From the NCBI GenBank assembly GCA_022566975.1, contig JADFHV010000138.1, positions 1-6,174 of the forward strand: 6,174 nt of DNA, read 5' to 3'. Both the position numbers and the translations under genes were made by a program. Below, piece by piece: positions 1 through 5,873 of the stretch (within the stretch, counting starts at the first letter, position 1; each line of letters starts with the position of its first letter). The notes beneath the pieces are model-generated. The model saw only the letters and a list, made by a program, of their open reading frames with translations, searched no databases and was not told the origin of the DNA. The stretch is from Chloroflexota bacterium (GTDB lineage Bacteria; Chloroflexota; Dehalococcoidia; SAR202; UBA11138).

Positions 1-540
1 GAGGACGTCCTCTCTCCTCAGGAGCACGAGGAGGTGTACCGGTGGCTGTACGAGCTCTCTCGATCGGTGACCTTCGGGATCAAGACCACACTGGGCCAGC
101 AGTACCGGAGAGTGGTCCTGCAGAGTGAAGCGAGCGAAGGCGGCGGAGCCGAGGCGTCCTGGGCAAAAGTCGGCCGGGCATCGACCAACGACGGCAAGGG
201 GGTTTGCTTCGTATCCCACCTCGGCGAGGTCTATCCCAGCGGGTTTCTGCCCGTCGCCCGAGGCAACGTGAGGCGTGACTCACTCCTGGGCATATACCGC
301 TCCGACCCTGTCTTCCAGGCGCTCCGGGACCCCGACAGGCTTGGAGGCAAGTGTGGTCTGTGCCCCTTCCGCGCCATCTGTGGAGGCTGTCGGGCCAGAG
401 CTTACGCGTACACAGGCGACTATCTAGCACCCGATCCTTCCTGCGTCTTCGATCCTGAGAAGCCTGAGACCGTGGTCACTGGGAACGGTGAGGGCGATCA
501 TAGGGTCGGGTGCCCGACGGGCCTGAGGGCGAAGACGTAG
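1..540 (+). CDS. Radical SAM/SPASM domain protein, C-terminal part (5' end outside window)
   Basis: The frame is open from base 1 to the TAG at 538-540, so only the last 179 codons are seen. The radical SAM core and its CxxxCxxC cluster motif would lie upstream. The visible part looks like a SPASM/twitch domain that binds an auxiliary [4Fe-4S] cluster. A Cys codon sits at 205-207 in CFVSHLGEVYPSGF, followed by the array C-x2-C-x5-C-x2-C-x17-C (KCGLCPFRAICGGC, then DPSC). The 'GEVYPSGFLP..GNVR' and 'CGG.RARAYA.TGD..A.DPSC' patterns recall the AhbD/NirJ haem-maturation group and the related TIGR04053-type radical SAM proteins; this is from memory, not a search. A GTG at 34 is internal and should not be taken as the start. 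The roughly 30 residues after the last SPASM cysteine are not recognisable. Proximity to the AOR gene would fit a maturation role, but the substrate is unknown. The domain call is fairly sure and the subfamily is not. Confidence 0.8.
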   Translation, partial: EDVLSPQEHEEVYRWLYELSRSVTFGIKTTLGQQYRRVVLQSEASEGGGAEASWAKVGRASTNDGKGVCFVSHLGEVYPSGFLPVARGNVRRDSLLGIYRSDPVFQALRDPDRLGGKCGLCPFRAICGGCRARAYAYTGDYLAPDPSCVFDPEKPETVVTGNGEGDHRVGCPTGLRAKT

Positions 541-632
541 GAGGTTTACGGGGTAAGAAGGTGCAGAGCCTCAATCTGTACCGCAGGGTGACGACAGCCG
601 AGTGCCGAACGCTCTGAAGAGAGTGCTGATAT

Positions 633-638
633 GGAGGT
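633..638 (+). promoter_or_regulatory. Ribosome binding site fixing the start of the [2Fe-2S] subunit
   Basis: A perfect GGAGGT lies 5 nt before the GTG at 644. It decides between this start and the longer GTG at 602, which has only weak purine content upstream. Confidence 0.75.
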
Positions 639-643
639 ACCAA

Positions 644-1135
644 GTGCCCAGAAAGACCTACATCGAGATGCGAATCAACGGCCACGACGTCGACCTTCTC
701 TGTGAGCCTCGGCAGAGCCTTCTAGAATGCCTCCGGGACATCGTCGGCCTGACCGGGACCAAGGAGGGCTGCAACGATGGAAACTGCGGTGCCTGCACCG
801 TCATGTTGGACGGACGGATGGTGAACTCGTGCCTAGTACTTGGAGTTGAGGCCCAGGGAAGAGAGATCACAACCATCGAGGGAATTGCCAGTCCGCAGGG
901 CCTTCACCCGATCCAGCAATCCTTCCTGGAAAATGCTGCCCTCCAGTGTGGCTTCTGCACGCCGGGGTTCATCATCGCCTCGAAGGCGCTGCTGGATGCG
1001 GAGCGGCATCCATCGGAAGAGCGCATAAGGCGCTGGCTGGCAGGAAACCTGTGCCGCTGCACCGGCTACGACAAGATCGTACGGGCCGTCCTCGATGCCG
1101 CCGACAGAATGGCTCCCAATCCACAACAAGTCTGA
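644..1135 (+). CDS. [2Fe-2S] small subunit of xanthine oxidase/CO dehydrogenase family (CoxS/CutS-like)
   Basis: This 163-residue protein has the two [2Fe-2S] clusters of molybdenum hydroxylase small subunits, which pass electrons between the Mo site and FAD. The plant-ferredoxin-like N-terminal domain has C43-x4-C48-x2-C51-x11-C63 (GCNDGNCGACTV). The helical C-terminal domain has C102-x2-C105-x31-C137-x1-C139 (QCGFCTPGF and NLCRCTGY). All eight ligands are present and the length is normal for the family. I chose the GTG at 644 because GGAGGT (633-638) lies 5 nt upstream and the protein then begins just before the ferredoxin fold. An in-frame GTG at 602 would add 14 residues unlike the family and has no good ribosome site. 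The usual MoCo large subunit and FAD subunit are not adjacent: a 248-nt gap and an unrelated flavoprotein follow. The true partner is therefore unknown. It may be encoded elsewhere, or the protein may serve the nearby flavoprotein or AOR enzyme. Confidence 0.93.
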   Translation: MPRKTYIEMRINGHDVDLLCEPRQSLLECLRDIVGLTGTKEGCNDGNCGACTVMLDGRMVNSCLVLGVEAQGREITTIEGIASPQGLHPIQQSFLENAALQCGFCTPGFIIASKALLDAERHPSEERIRRWLAGNLCRCTGYDKIVRAVLDAADRMAPNPQQV

Positions 1136-1383
1136 TTCTACAACCCCCGTCACCGCTCGCGGCCGTGTTGGAATCGGAATGCCGATGGCTGCAGGCGCGG
1201 CTCAACCGGTTCCACCGCTCCGTGCGCGTTAGGTGTTTGAAGAAACAACCTGCCATCTGGTCGGAGGCCGCCATCGTCGGGGTCCAGATATGTAGAGCCG
1301 GGGAAGTGGAGCCTGTGAGTTCGATCTGATCTGATGAGCTAACGCCCCAGCCGGATTAGGAGACAGGGGCGTGGGGAGACTCG
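1136..1383 (+). other. 248-nt intergenic region with small inverted repeats, no convincing gene
   Basis: No reading frame here has a credible start with a ribosome site or any recognisable motif. A frame starting within the upstream gene runs through to 1329 but looks like a shadow. Small structures are visible: ATCGG-aatg-CCGAT (1173-1186), the palindrome AACCGGTT (1204-1211), and an 8-bp stem with one bulged A around the loop GAAG (1231-1251). A 7-bp pair ACGCCCC/GGGGCGT (1342-1348 and 1366-1372) ends one base before the ribosome site of the next gene. None has a U-tract, so none is a clear intrinsic terminator. I see no clear sigma-70 promoter. The length and structure would suit a promoter plus leader for the flavoprotein gene. 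Confidence 0.5.
1342..1372 (+). promoter_or_regulatory. Inverted repeat abutting the ribosome site of the flavoprotein gene
   Basis: The arms ACGCCCC (1342-1348) and GGGGCGT (1366-1372) are perfect over 7 bp with a 17-nt loop. The GGGGAG ribosome site (1373-1378) begins at the next base. In RNA the stem could influence access to that site. This is seen only as sequence symmetry. A 7-bp GC-rich pair can arise by chance in DNA of this composition. Confidence 0.3.
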
Positions 1384-2541
1384 ATGATGGCAAGCAGCAC
1401 TGTCCTGATTCTAGGCGGAGGCGTTGGAGGTGTGGTGGCGGCGAACCGTTTGCGCCAGAGGCTGGGATGGGAGCACCGCGTCCTGCTCGTCGATCGAGAG
1501 GAGAGACACTACTTCCCACCCAGCTTCCCCTGGGTCATGGTGGGCTGGAGACGCCCCCAGAGTGCGTACAGAGACCTGTCGGGCCTGTCCAGGAAGGGCA
1601 TAGAGGTCGTCCGGGGAGCGGTAACGGAGCTGGACATGGAAGGCCGCAAGGTCCATACCGAGGCGGGCGAGCTTTCCTGGGACCACCTGGTGGTCGCCCT
1701 GGGGACCGAGATGGCGTACGGCGCAGTCCCCGGCCTCGCGGAAACGGCCCACACGTTCTACTCGTTGGACGGCGCCACCAGGCTGCGCGACGCCCTGGGC
1801 CTGCTGAGCGAAGGTAAGGTGGTGGTAGCGGTCGCAGGAGTCCCCTATCGATGTCCCGCCGCGCCCTACGAGGGGGCTCTTCTGATCGATTACTACCTGC
1901 GCCGCAGAGGGGTACGCGACAGGGTAGAGGTTAAGCTCATAACACCGGAGCCGGCGCCGTTGCCGGTTGCGGGACCGGCCCTCGGGGAGGCCGTGAAAGA
2001 GATGCTCCGAAATCGGGATATCGCCTTCACCTTCGGGACAGGGATTGCGCAAGTGGACGCCGAAAAGAGGGAGATGGTCTTCGAGGACGATACGCGGGAG
2101 ACCTTCGATCTGCTGGTGGCCATACCTCAGCACCGGGCGCCGGCGGTAGTGCGGGAGTCGGGCCTGGCGGGCGAGACCGGTTGGGTAGAGGTGGACAGGT
2201 CTACTCTTGAGACGGCCGTCCCCGATGTCTACGCCGTGGGCGACGTGACCTCTATCCCGTTGGCTTCGGGTCTGCCTCTTCCCAAGGCCGGCGTCTTCGC
2301 CCACGGTCAGGCCGAGGTGGTGGCCGCTAATCTCGTGGCCCGCATACGAAAGAGGGAGGCGAGGGCCCGATTCGACGGTCATGGCAGCTGATTCCTGGAG
2401 ATAGGCTACCGGAAGGCAGCCATGGCATCGGGAAACTTCTTCGCTGAGCCGGTCCCCCGGGTCACCTTGAAGGGGCCGGGGAGGATATGGCACTGGGGCA
2501 AGGTCCTCTTCGAATGGCAGTGGTTCTCTCGCTGGTTGTGA
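1384..2541 (+). CDS. SQR/FCSD-like FAD oxidoreductase, candidate selenoprotein (TGA codon 336 read as Sec)
   Basis: Flavoprotein of the sulfide:quinone reductase/flavocytochrome c sulfide dehydrogenase group, which oxidises sulfide or related thiols through FAD and a redox cysteine pair. Visible: the FAD-binding GGGVGG (residues 11-16), VVALGT (103-108), the first redox cysteine C157 in YRCPAAPYE (compare CPPGPYE in FCSD), and VYAVGD (282-287) followed by LPKAGVFAHGQA, the second FAD-contact region. The frame meets TGA at 2389-2391 after FDGHGS, but the same frame continues 49 codons to TGA 2539-2541. That tail has FLEIGYRKAA, SGNFFAEP, and WHWGKVLFEWQW near its end, as in family C-termini. 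The TGA falls at the second redox cysteine (Cys356 in the Acidithiobacillus SQR, from memory). Read through, the protein has 385 residues, normal for the family. Stopping at TGA leaves 335 and only one Cys. Start ATG 1384 has GGGGAG 5 nt upstream; ATG 1387 is an alternative. Substrate uncertain. A nonsense mutation is the main alternative. Confidence 0.8.
2389..2391 (+). other. In-frame TGA, candidate selenocysteine codon (residue 336)
   Basis: This TGA replaces the conserved C-terminal redox cysteine of SQR/FCSD-like enzymes, giving the context GHGS-[TGA]-FLEIG where relatives have Cys. Coding potential and family similarity continue in the same frame on both sides without any indel. A TGC or TGT to TGA change is one base, so chance mutation is possible. 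A random stop, however, would rarely land on exactly the cysteine codon and also be followed by a SECIS-like hairpin. Confidence 0.7.
2404..2421 (+). promoter_or_regulatory. Candidate bacterial SECIS hairpin
   Basis: The RNA can fold GGCUACC-GGAA-GGCAGCC: four pairs, one A·C mismatch, two pairs, and a GGAA loop at 2411-2414. The stem starts 12 nt after the TGA and the loop starts 19 nt after it. Known bacterial SECIS elements lie inside the coding region just after UGA, with a short upper stem and a G among the first loop bases (E. coli fdhF is similar in spacing). Both criteria are met. The stem is short, the GU of the E. coli loop is absent, and folding was done by eye. Confidence 0.5.
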
Positions 2542-2551
2542 GGCAGACAGG

Positions 2552-2570
2552 CTGTAACGCGTCTGTAACG
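2552..2570 (+). promoter_or_regulatory. Tandem 11-bp direct repeat, Pho-box-like operator candidate
   Basis: CTGTAACG occurs at 2552-2559 and again at 2563-2570, exactly 11 bp apart (units CTGTAACGCGT and CTGTAACGGGT). Tandem 7-mers at one helical turn are the typical target of OmpR/PhoB-type response regulators. The E. coli Pho box has CTGTNAY-N4-CTGTNAY, which this fits. It lies 70 nt before the AOR start. A weak TACTCC (2582-2587) is placed where a -10 might be. The regulator is not identified. Confidence 0.4.
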
Positions 2571-2628
2571 GGTGGCTGGTCTACTCCGTAAGGCCGGACA
2601 CGACCGACGTGAGCTTCTGACAGATACC

Positions 2629-2634
2629 GGAGGT
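2629..2634 (+). promoter_or_regulatory. Ribosome binding site of the AOR-family gene
   Basis: A full GGAGGT sits 5 nt before the ATG at 2640. Another ATG at 2635 touches this site and is out of frame, so 2640 is the start. Confidence 0.8.
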
Positions 2635-2639
2635 ATGCG

Positions 2640-4538
2640 ATGGCGATAAGGGGTGGTTTCCAGGGCAAGGTCCTGGAGGTTGACCTGACGAGTGGCACGA
2701 CGAGGTCGGTCCCTCTCCCAGGGGAGGATGTCCTGCGTGCCTTCGGGGGCGCGACGGGGGTGGGTCTCTACATGATGGCACGGGAGATCACGCCGCTCAT
2801 GCGCCCTACAGACCCGGACTGCCCGTTCTTCCTGTTCACCGGTCCCTTGACCGGGGCGATGGTACCCAATGCGACGCACTGGGTACTGGTCAACCTTCGG
2901 GACTCACCGAGCTATCACGTAGGCCTTAGCCACGCTCATGGCTTCTTCGGCGCGCGCCTTAAACACGCGGGCTGGGACGGCATCGCCGTCCGCGGGACCT
3001 CGAAAACCCCTGTGTATCTTTGGATCGACGACGACCGCGTGGAGCTTCGAGACGCCGGTGCCTACTGGGGTATGGATACCTTCGAGACGCCCCGGCGCAT
3101 GAAGCTGGAGCTCGGCGACCCGATGCAGGTCAGCGTCGCCTGCATCGGCCCCGGTGGAGAGAACCTGATTACCGGTGCGATGGTCCGGTCCGACGGGTTC
3201 CACGCGGCGGCGCGTGGAGAGGCAGGGATCGCCTGGGGGTCCAAGAAGCTCAAGGCCATAGCGGTAAGAGGCTCAGGCCGGGTGCCGGCCGCGGACCCGG
3301 CCGCCCTCATGGACGCCTACCAGCGATGGAACCGGGCCCTCTACGCTAGCGATACGCCTCCACCTTCGCAGCACGCGCACGCTGTCCAGCCCGATAGCTT
3401 CGCCGATGTGAGCCACGGGCGGGTCCAGGGAAAGAACTACAGCGACCCCGACTTCCAGCTGCGCTGGAGCGAGCGCTGGCGGGAGGATGCTCCTAAGTGG
3501 AAGGTGAGGCCCGTGGGAGGCTTCAACTGCGAGATGGCCTGTCATCACGAGACGGTGGTCACGACGGGGCCGATGGCCGGCGCCGTCGTCGCGGGCTATT
3601 CCGGAGAGCTCATCCAGCAGACGGGGCCGAATCTAGGCATAGACGATCCCGGCGTGGCCCTGGCTATCAGTGGCATGGTAGACGGCATGGGTCTGGATGG
3701 CGGCGAGGTCCCACGTAACATCGCGATGGTGATGGAGGCCTACAACACGGAGAGGCTGACCCGCGACGATGTAGACGGGCTGGACCTGACGTGGGGCAAC
3801 TACGAGGCGGTGGTCGAGCTACTGGACAAGACGGTCCGGCGCGAGGGAATCGGGGCTATCCTGGCCAAGCCGCCCAGGGAGGCCGGCCGGGCGCTGGGCA
3901 TCGAGGACCTGGCCGTCCACATGAAGGGCACCGGGTTCAACGACCACGACATGCGCATCCACCCGGGGATGATATTCCAGACGTTGGTGGCCGCCGGCGC
4001 GGGGCCCGTGTGGCAGACAGAGCTGGGCCTGGTGAATCCTCCCAAGGCCGGCGCCCCGGACCTGGGATACGACTACCTGGACCCCAAGAACCCCGAGGGG
4101 ATGATCGAGCCTATCTACAAGGGCCAGTGCAAGAAGCTGTGGGAGGACACGATCGGCGTATGCCATTTCGCTCTAAAGCGCATCGGCGGCACGTGGGACC
4201 CGGCCATCGAGTCGCTGGCCGCCGCCGTCGGCTGGGAGGACTATAGCCGGGAGGAGGCGCTCGAGGTGGGCGAGCGCCTGGTGAACGTGCAGCGGTTGAT
4301 CGCGCTGCATCTCGGTTATAAGCGCGAGTACGACTACGACATCAGCCCTCGGTTGCTGGAGGGTCTGGACAAAGGACCGGCCAAGGACAGCACCATGCCG
4401 GCCGGGCCCTATCTTGAGCAGTGGAGCAACGAGTACTACGGGTACCTGGACTGGGACCCTGATACCGGCGTCCCCAGGGCCGAGACCCTCCGACGGCTGG
4501 GCCTGGAAGGGTTCACCGTGGGAAAGGCGGCTCAGTGA
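2640..4538 (+). CDS. Aldehyde:ferredoxin oxidoreductase (AOR) family tungsten/molybdenum enzyme
   Basis: 632 residues, the usual AOR-family length. These enzymes bind a bis-pyranopterin W or Mo centre plus one [4Fe-4S] cluster and oxidise aldehydes or act on other carbon substrates. The N-terminal AOR domain (about 1-212) is clear: GGFQGKVLEVDLTSG, GPLTGAMVPN (68-77), FFGARLKHAGWDGIAVRG, and the pterin-contact stretch AARGEAGIAWGSKKLKAIAVRG (190-211). The C-terminal domains carry NLGID (331-335) and DTIGVC (503-508), the paired pterin/cluster motifs of the family. The cluster motif is normally C-x2-C-x3-C plus a distant Cys. Here C297, C301 and C508 are present but the first position is G294 (GGFNCEMACHHE). 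The cluster may thus be three-cysteine ligated, use another ligand, or be altered. There is no signal peptide, so a cytoplasmic location is likely. Start by GGAGGT. The gene heads a run with FmdE-like and MobB genes (gaps 29 and 2 nt). The substrate cannot be told; a subfamily away from classical AOR/FOR is likely. Confidence 0.93.
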   Translation: MAIRGGFQGKVLEVDLTSGTTRSVPLPGEDVLRAFGGATGVGLYMMAREITPLMRPTDPDCPFFLFTGPLTGAMVPNATHWVLVNLRDSPSYHVGLSHAHGFFGARLKHAGWDGIAVRGTSKTPVYLWIDDDRVELRDAGAYWGMDTFETPRRMKLELGDPMQVSVACIGPGGENLITGAMVRSDGFHAAARGEAGIAWGSKKLKAIAVRGSGRVPAADPAALMDAYQRWNRALYASDTPPPSQHAHAVQPDSFADVSHGRVQGKNYSDPDFQLRWSERWREDAPKWKVRPVGGFNCEMACHHETVVTTGPMAGAVVAGYSGELIQQTGPNLGIDDPGVALAISGMVDGMGLDGGEVPRNIAMVMEAYNTERLTRDDVDGLDLTWGNYEAVVELLDKTVRREGIGAILAKPPREAGRALGIEDLAVHMKGTGFNDHDMRIHPGMIFQTLVAAGAGPVWQTELGLVNPPKAGAPDLGYDYLDPKNPEGMIEPIYKGQCKKLWEDTIGVCHFALKRIGGTWDPAIESLAAAVGWEDYSREEALEVGERLVNVQRLIALHLGYKREYDYDISPRLLEGLDKGPAKDSTMPAGPYLEQWSNEYYGYLDWDPDTGVPRAETLRRLGLEGFTVGKAAQ

Positions 4539-4567
4539 CGACCCCGGGTCCGAGGCGGGAGTGACAG

Positions 4568-5170
4568 ATGCGTCCGATGGAAGAGCTGCTAGAGGGGGCC
4601 TCGGCGGTACACGGGCATCTTTGCCCAGGACAGGTCCTGGGGGTAAGGATGGCCATGCTCGGCTGTCGCGAGGTGGGGATCGAGGAGCCGACGGCCTCTA
4701 AAGACCTTCTTGTATACGTGGAGATAGACCGGTGTGCCTCCGAAGCCATCCAGTCGGTCACGGGCTGCAAGCTGGGCAAGCGGACCCTGAAGTACTTCGA
4801 CTACGGCAAGATGGCCGCCACCTTCCTGAATCTGAACGGAGGGGAGGCGGTGCGCATAGCTGCGACAGACGACTCCCGAGAGGCGGTCTCGGAGTATGCG
4901 CCCAGTGGGCTGGACAAGAAGCGCGGCCAGCTCCACGCCTACAAAGCGATGCCTGACGAAAGGCTTTTCAACGTAATGCCGGTGTGCGTCGACGTTTCTC
5001 CGGCCGACATGCCCGGCCGCCCCATTAGTCGGGTGATGTGTGACGCATGCGGGGAGGGCGTCAACGACGCGCGCGAGGTGAAGATGCATGGCAGGGTCCT
5101 GTGCAGGCCATGCGCCCACGGCGGGTATTACCGGCTGCCGGACCCGGTCGTCTGGGACGCGGGGGAGTAG
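4568..5170 (+). CDS. FmdE-domain protein with C-terminal zinc ribbon
   Basis: 200 residues. The N-terminal two thirds match the FmdE family (named from the formylmethanofuran dehydrogenase operon of methanogens, common beside molybdenum and tungsten enzymes in bacteria). Visible are VHGHLCPGQVLGVRMA (14-29, with H17 and C19), DRCASEAIQSVTGCKLGK (54-71, with C56 and C67) and FDYGKMAATF (77-86). The C-terminus has C158-x2-C161-x17-C179-x2-C182 (MCDACGEGV and VLCRPCAHGGYY), a treble-clef or ribbon type zinc site as in many FmdE proteins. The biochemical role of the family is not settled; metal or cofactor handling for the neighbouring Mo/W enzyme is the usual guess. Start ATG 4568 has GGGAG (4557-4561) 6 nt upstream; a second ATG at codon 4 is possible. 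The gene begins 29 nt after the AOR stop and ends 2 nt before the MobB start, so co-transcription is likely. Confidence 0.9.
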   Translation: MRPMEELLEGASAVHGHLCPGQVLGVRMAMLGCREVGIEEPTASKDLLVYVEIDRCASEAIQSVTGCKLGKRTLKYFDYGKMAATFLNLNGGEAVRIAATDDSREAVSEYAPSGLDKKRGQLHAYKAMPDERLFNVMPVCVDVSPADMPGRPISRVMCDACGEGVNDAREVKMHGRVLCRPCAHGGYYRLPDPVVWDAGE

Positions 5171-5172
5171 CC

Positions 5173-5853
5173 ATGCTCCCCGTAATCGCCATCGTCGGGA
5201 ACTCCAACAGTGGTAAGACCACGGTGGCATCGTTCCTGATCGAGGCGCTGAGCCGCTGCGGATACCGCGTGGCGGCGATCAAACACTGTCCCCACGGCCA
5301 CGATATAGACCGTGCCGACAGTGATACTGGCCGCCTGTACACGGCCGGCGCCACGACGGTGATCGCCAGCTCACCCGGCCAGATGACGCGAGTCGACAAG
5401 ACCTCAGGCGATGGCTCCCTGAGCTCGCTGGTCGGGTCCGTTGTCTTCGACGCCGACCTTGTCATCGCCGAGGGCTTCAAAGACAGCGAAGTCGCCAAGA
5501 TCCTGGTGGCGGGCCCGGACGGCACCGCACCGGCCGTGGTGAACGTGATTGCGACTGTAGATGGACCAATCCAAGGGCACGACGTGCCGGACTACCGGCG
5601 GGACGAGGTAGACATACTGGCTGGTCAGATCGAGCGTCAGCATCTGGACGTTGCCGGGAAGGACGAGACGACGTCGCTCACGATAGATGGAGAGGACGTG
5701 CCGCTGAGTCGCTTCGCCGGCAGCGCTCTCCGGGGCACCGTCCGAGGCTATCTGTCCAGCCTCAAGGACATTCCGGCGGACCCTGCAGATATTCGGCTGT
5801 CAATAAGACGCGACAGGCCCAAAAGATCGGACCGAGAGCGCAAATCTGCATAA
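5173..5853 (+). CDS. mobB: MobB, molybdopterin-guanine dinucleotide biosynthesis adaptor protein, with C-terminal extension
   Basis: 226 residues. MobB is a GTP-binding P-loop protein that helps MobA attach GMP to molybdopterin. The Walker A motif is GNSNSGKT (9-16). It is followed by the MobB signature AAIKHCPHGHDIDRADSDTGRLYTAGA and by DLVIAEGFKDSEVAKI (the switch region and the K-I pair preceding the base-binding part). The typical domain ends near residue 160. The remaining 65 or so residues (LTIDGEDVPLSRFAGSAL, then GTVRGYLSSLKD, then a basic tail) resemble an extension I recall from MobB of Chloroflexota and Firmicutes. Start ATG 5173 has GGGGGAG (5161-5167) 5 nt upstream, overlapping the end of the FmdE-like gene. 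The frame is open further upstream, but that part overlaps the FmdE gene and is not coding. AOR enzymes normally carry pterin without the nucleotide, so MobB may serve a different molybdoenzyme of the cell. Confidence 0.93.
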   Translation: MLPVIAIVGNSNSGKTTVASFLIEALSRCGYRVAAIKHCPHGHDIDRADSDTGRLYTAGATTVIASSPGQMTRVDKTSGDGSLSSLVGSVVFDADLVIAEGFKDSEVAKILVAGPDGTAPAVVNVIATVDGPIQGHDVPDYRRDEVDILAGQIERQHLDVAGKDETTSLTIDGEDVPLSRFAGSALRGTVRGYLSSLKDIPADPADIRLSIRRDRPKRSDRERKSA

Positions 5854-5873
5854 ACGAAGAGGGCAGACAGCCC

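Noticed and set aside
1133..1238. TGA ending the [2Fe-2S] subunit as a second Sec codon
   Set aside because: The frame beyond reads 34 residues without family similarity, the protein already has full family length, and no Cys is expected at this place.
1231..1251. Hairpin AGGTGTTT-GAAG-AAACAACCT as a terminator
   Set aside because: The stem is AT-containing with a bulge and is not followed by a T-run, so intrinsic termination is not supported.
946..1329. Open frame of 127 codons overlapping the [2Fe-2S] gene and the gap after it
   Set aside because: Two thirds of it overlaps a certain gene in another frame. It has no motif and no good ribosome site.
1411..2493. Long antisense open frame (360 codons) opposite the flavoprotein gene
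   Set aside because: It mirrors a GC-rich gene with clear FAD and redox motifs on the + strand. Its translation has no recognisable domain and no ribosome site. Its length is an effect of codon bias.
2389..2541. Frameshift as the cause of the early stop in the flavoprotein
   Set aside because: The conserved tail is in exactly the same frame as the upstream part, so no indel is needed; only the TGA codon separates them.
2406..2879. Antisense open frame of 157 codons across the spacer before the AOR gene
   Set aside because: It covers the conserved tail of the flavoprotein and the start of the AOR gene on the opposite strand and shows no motif of its own.
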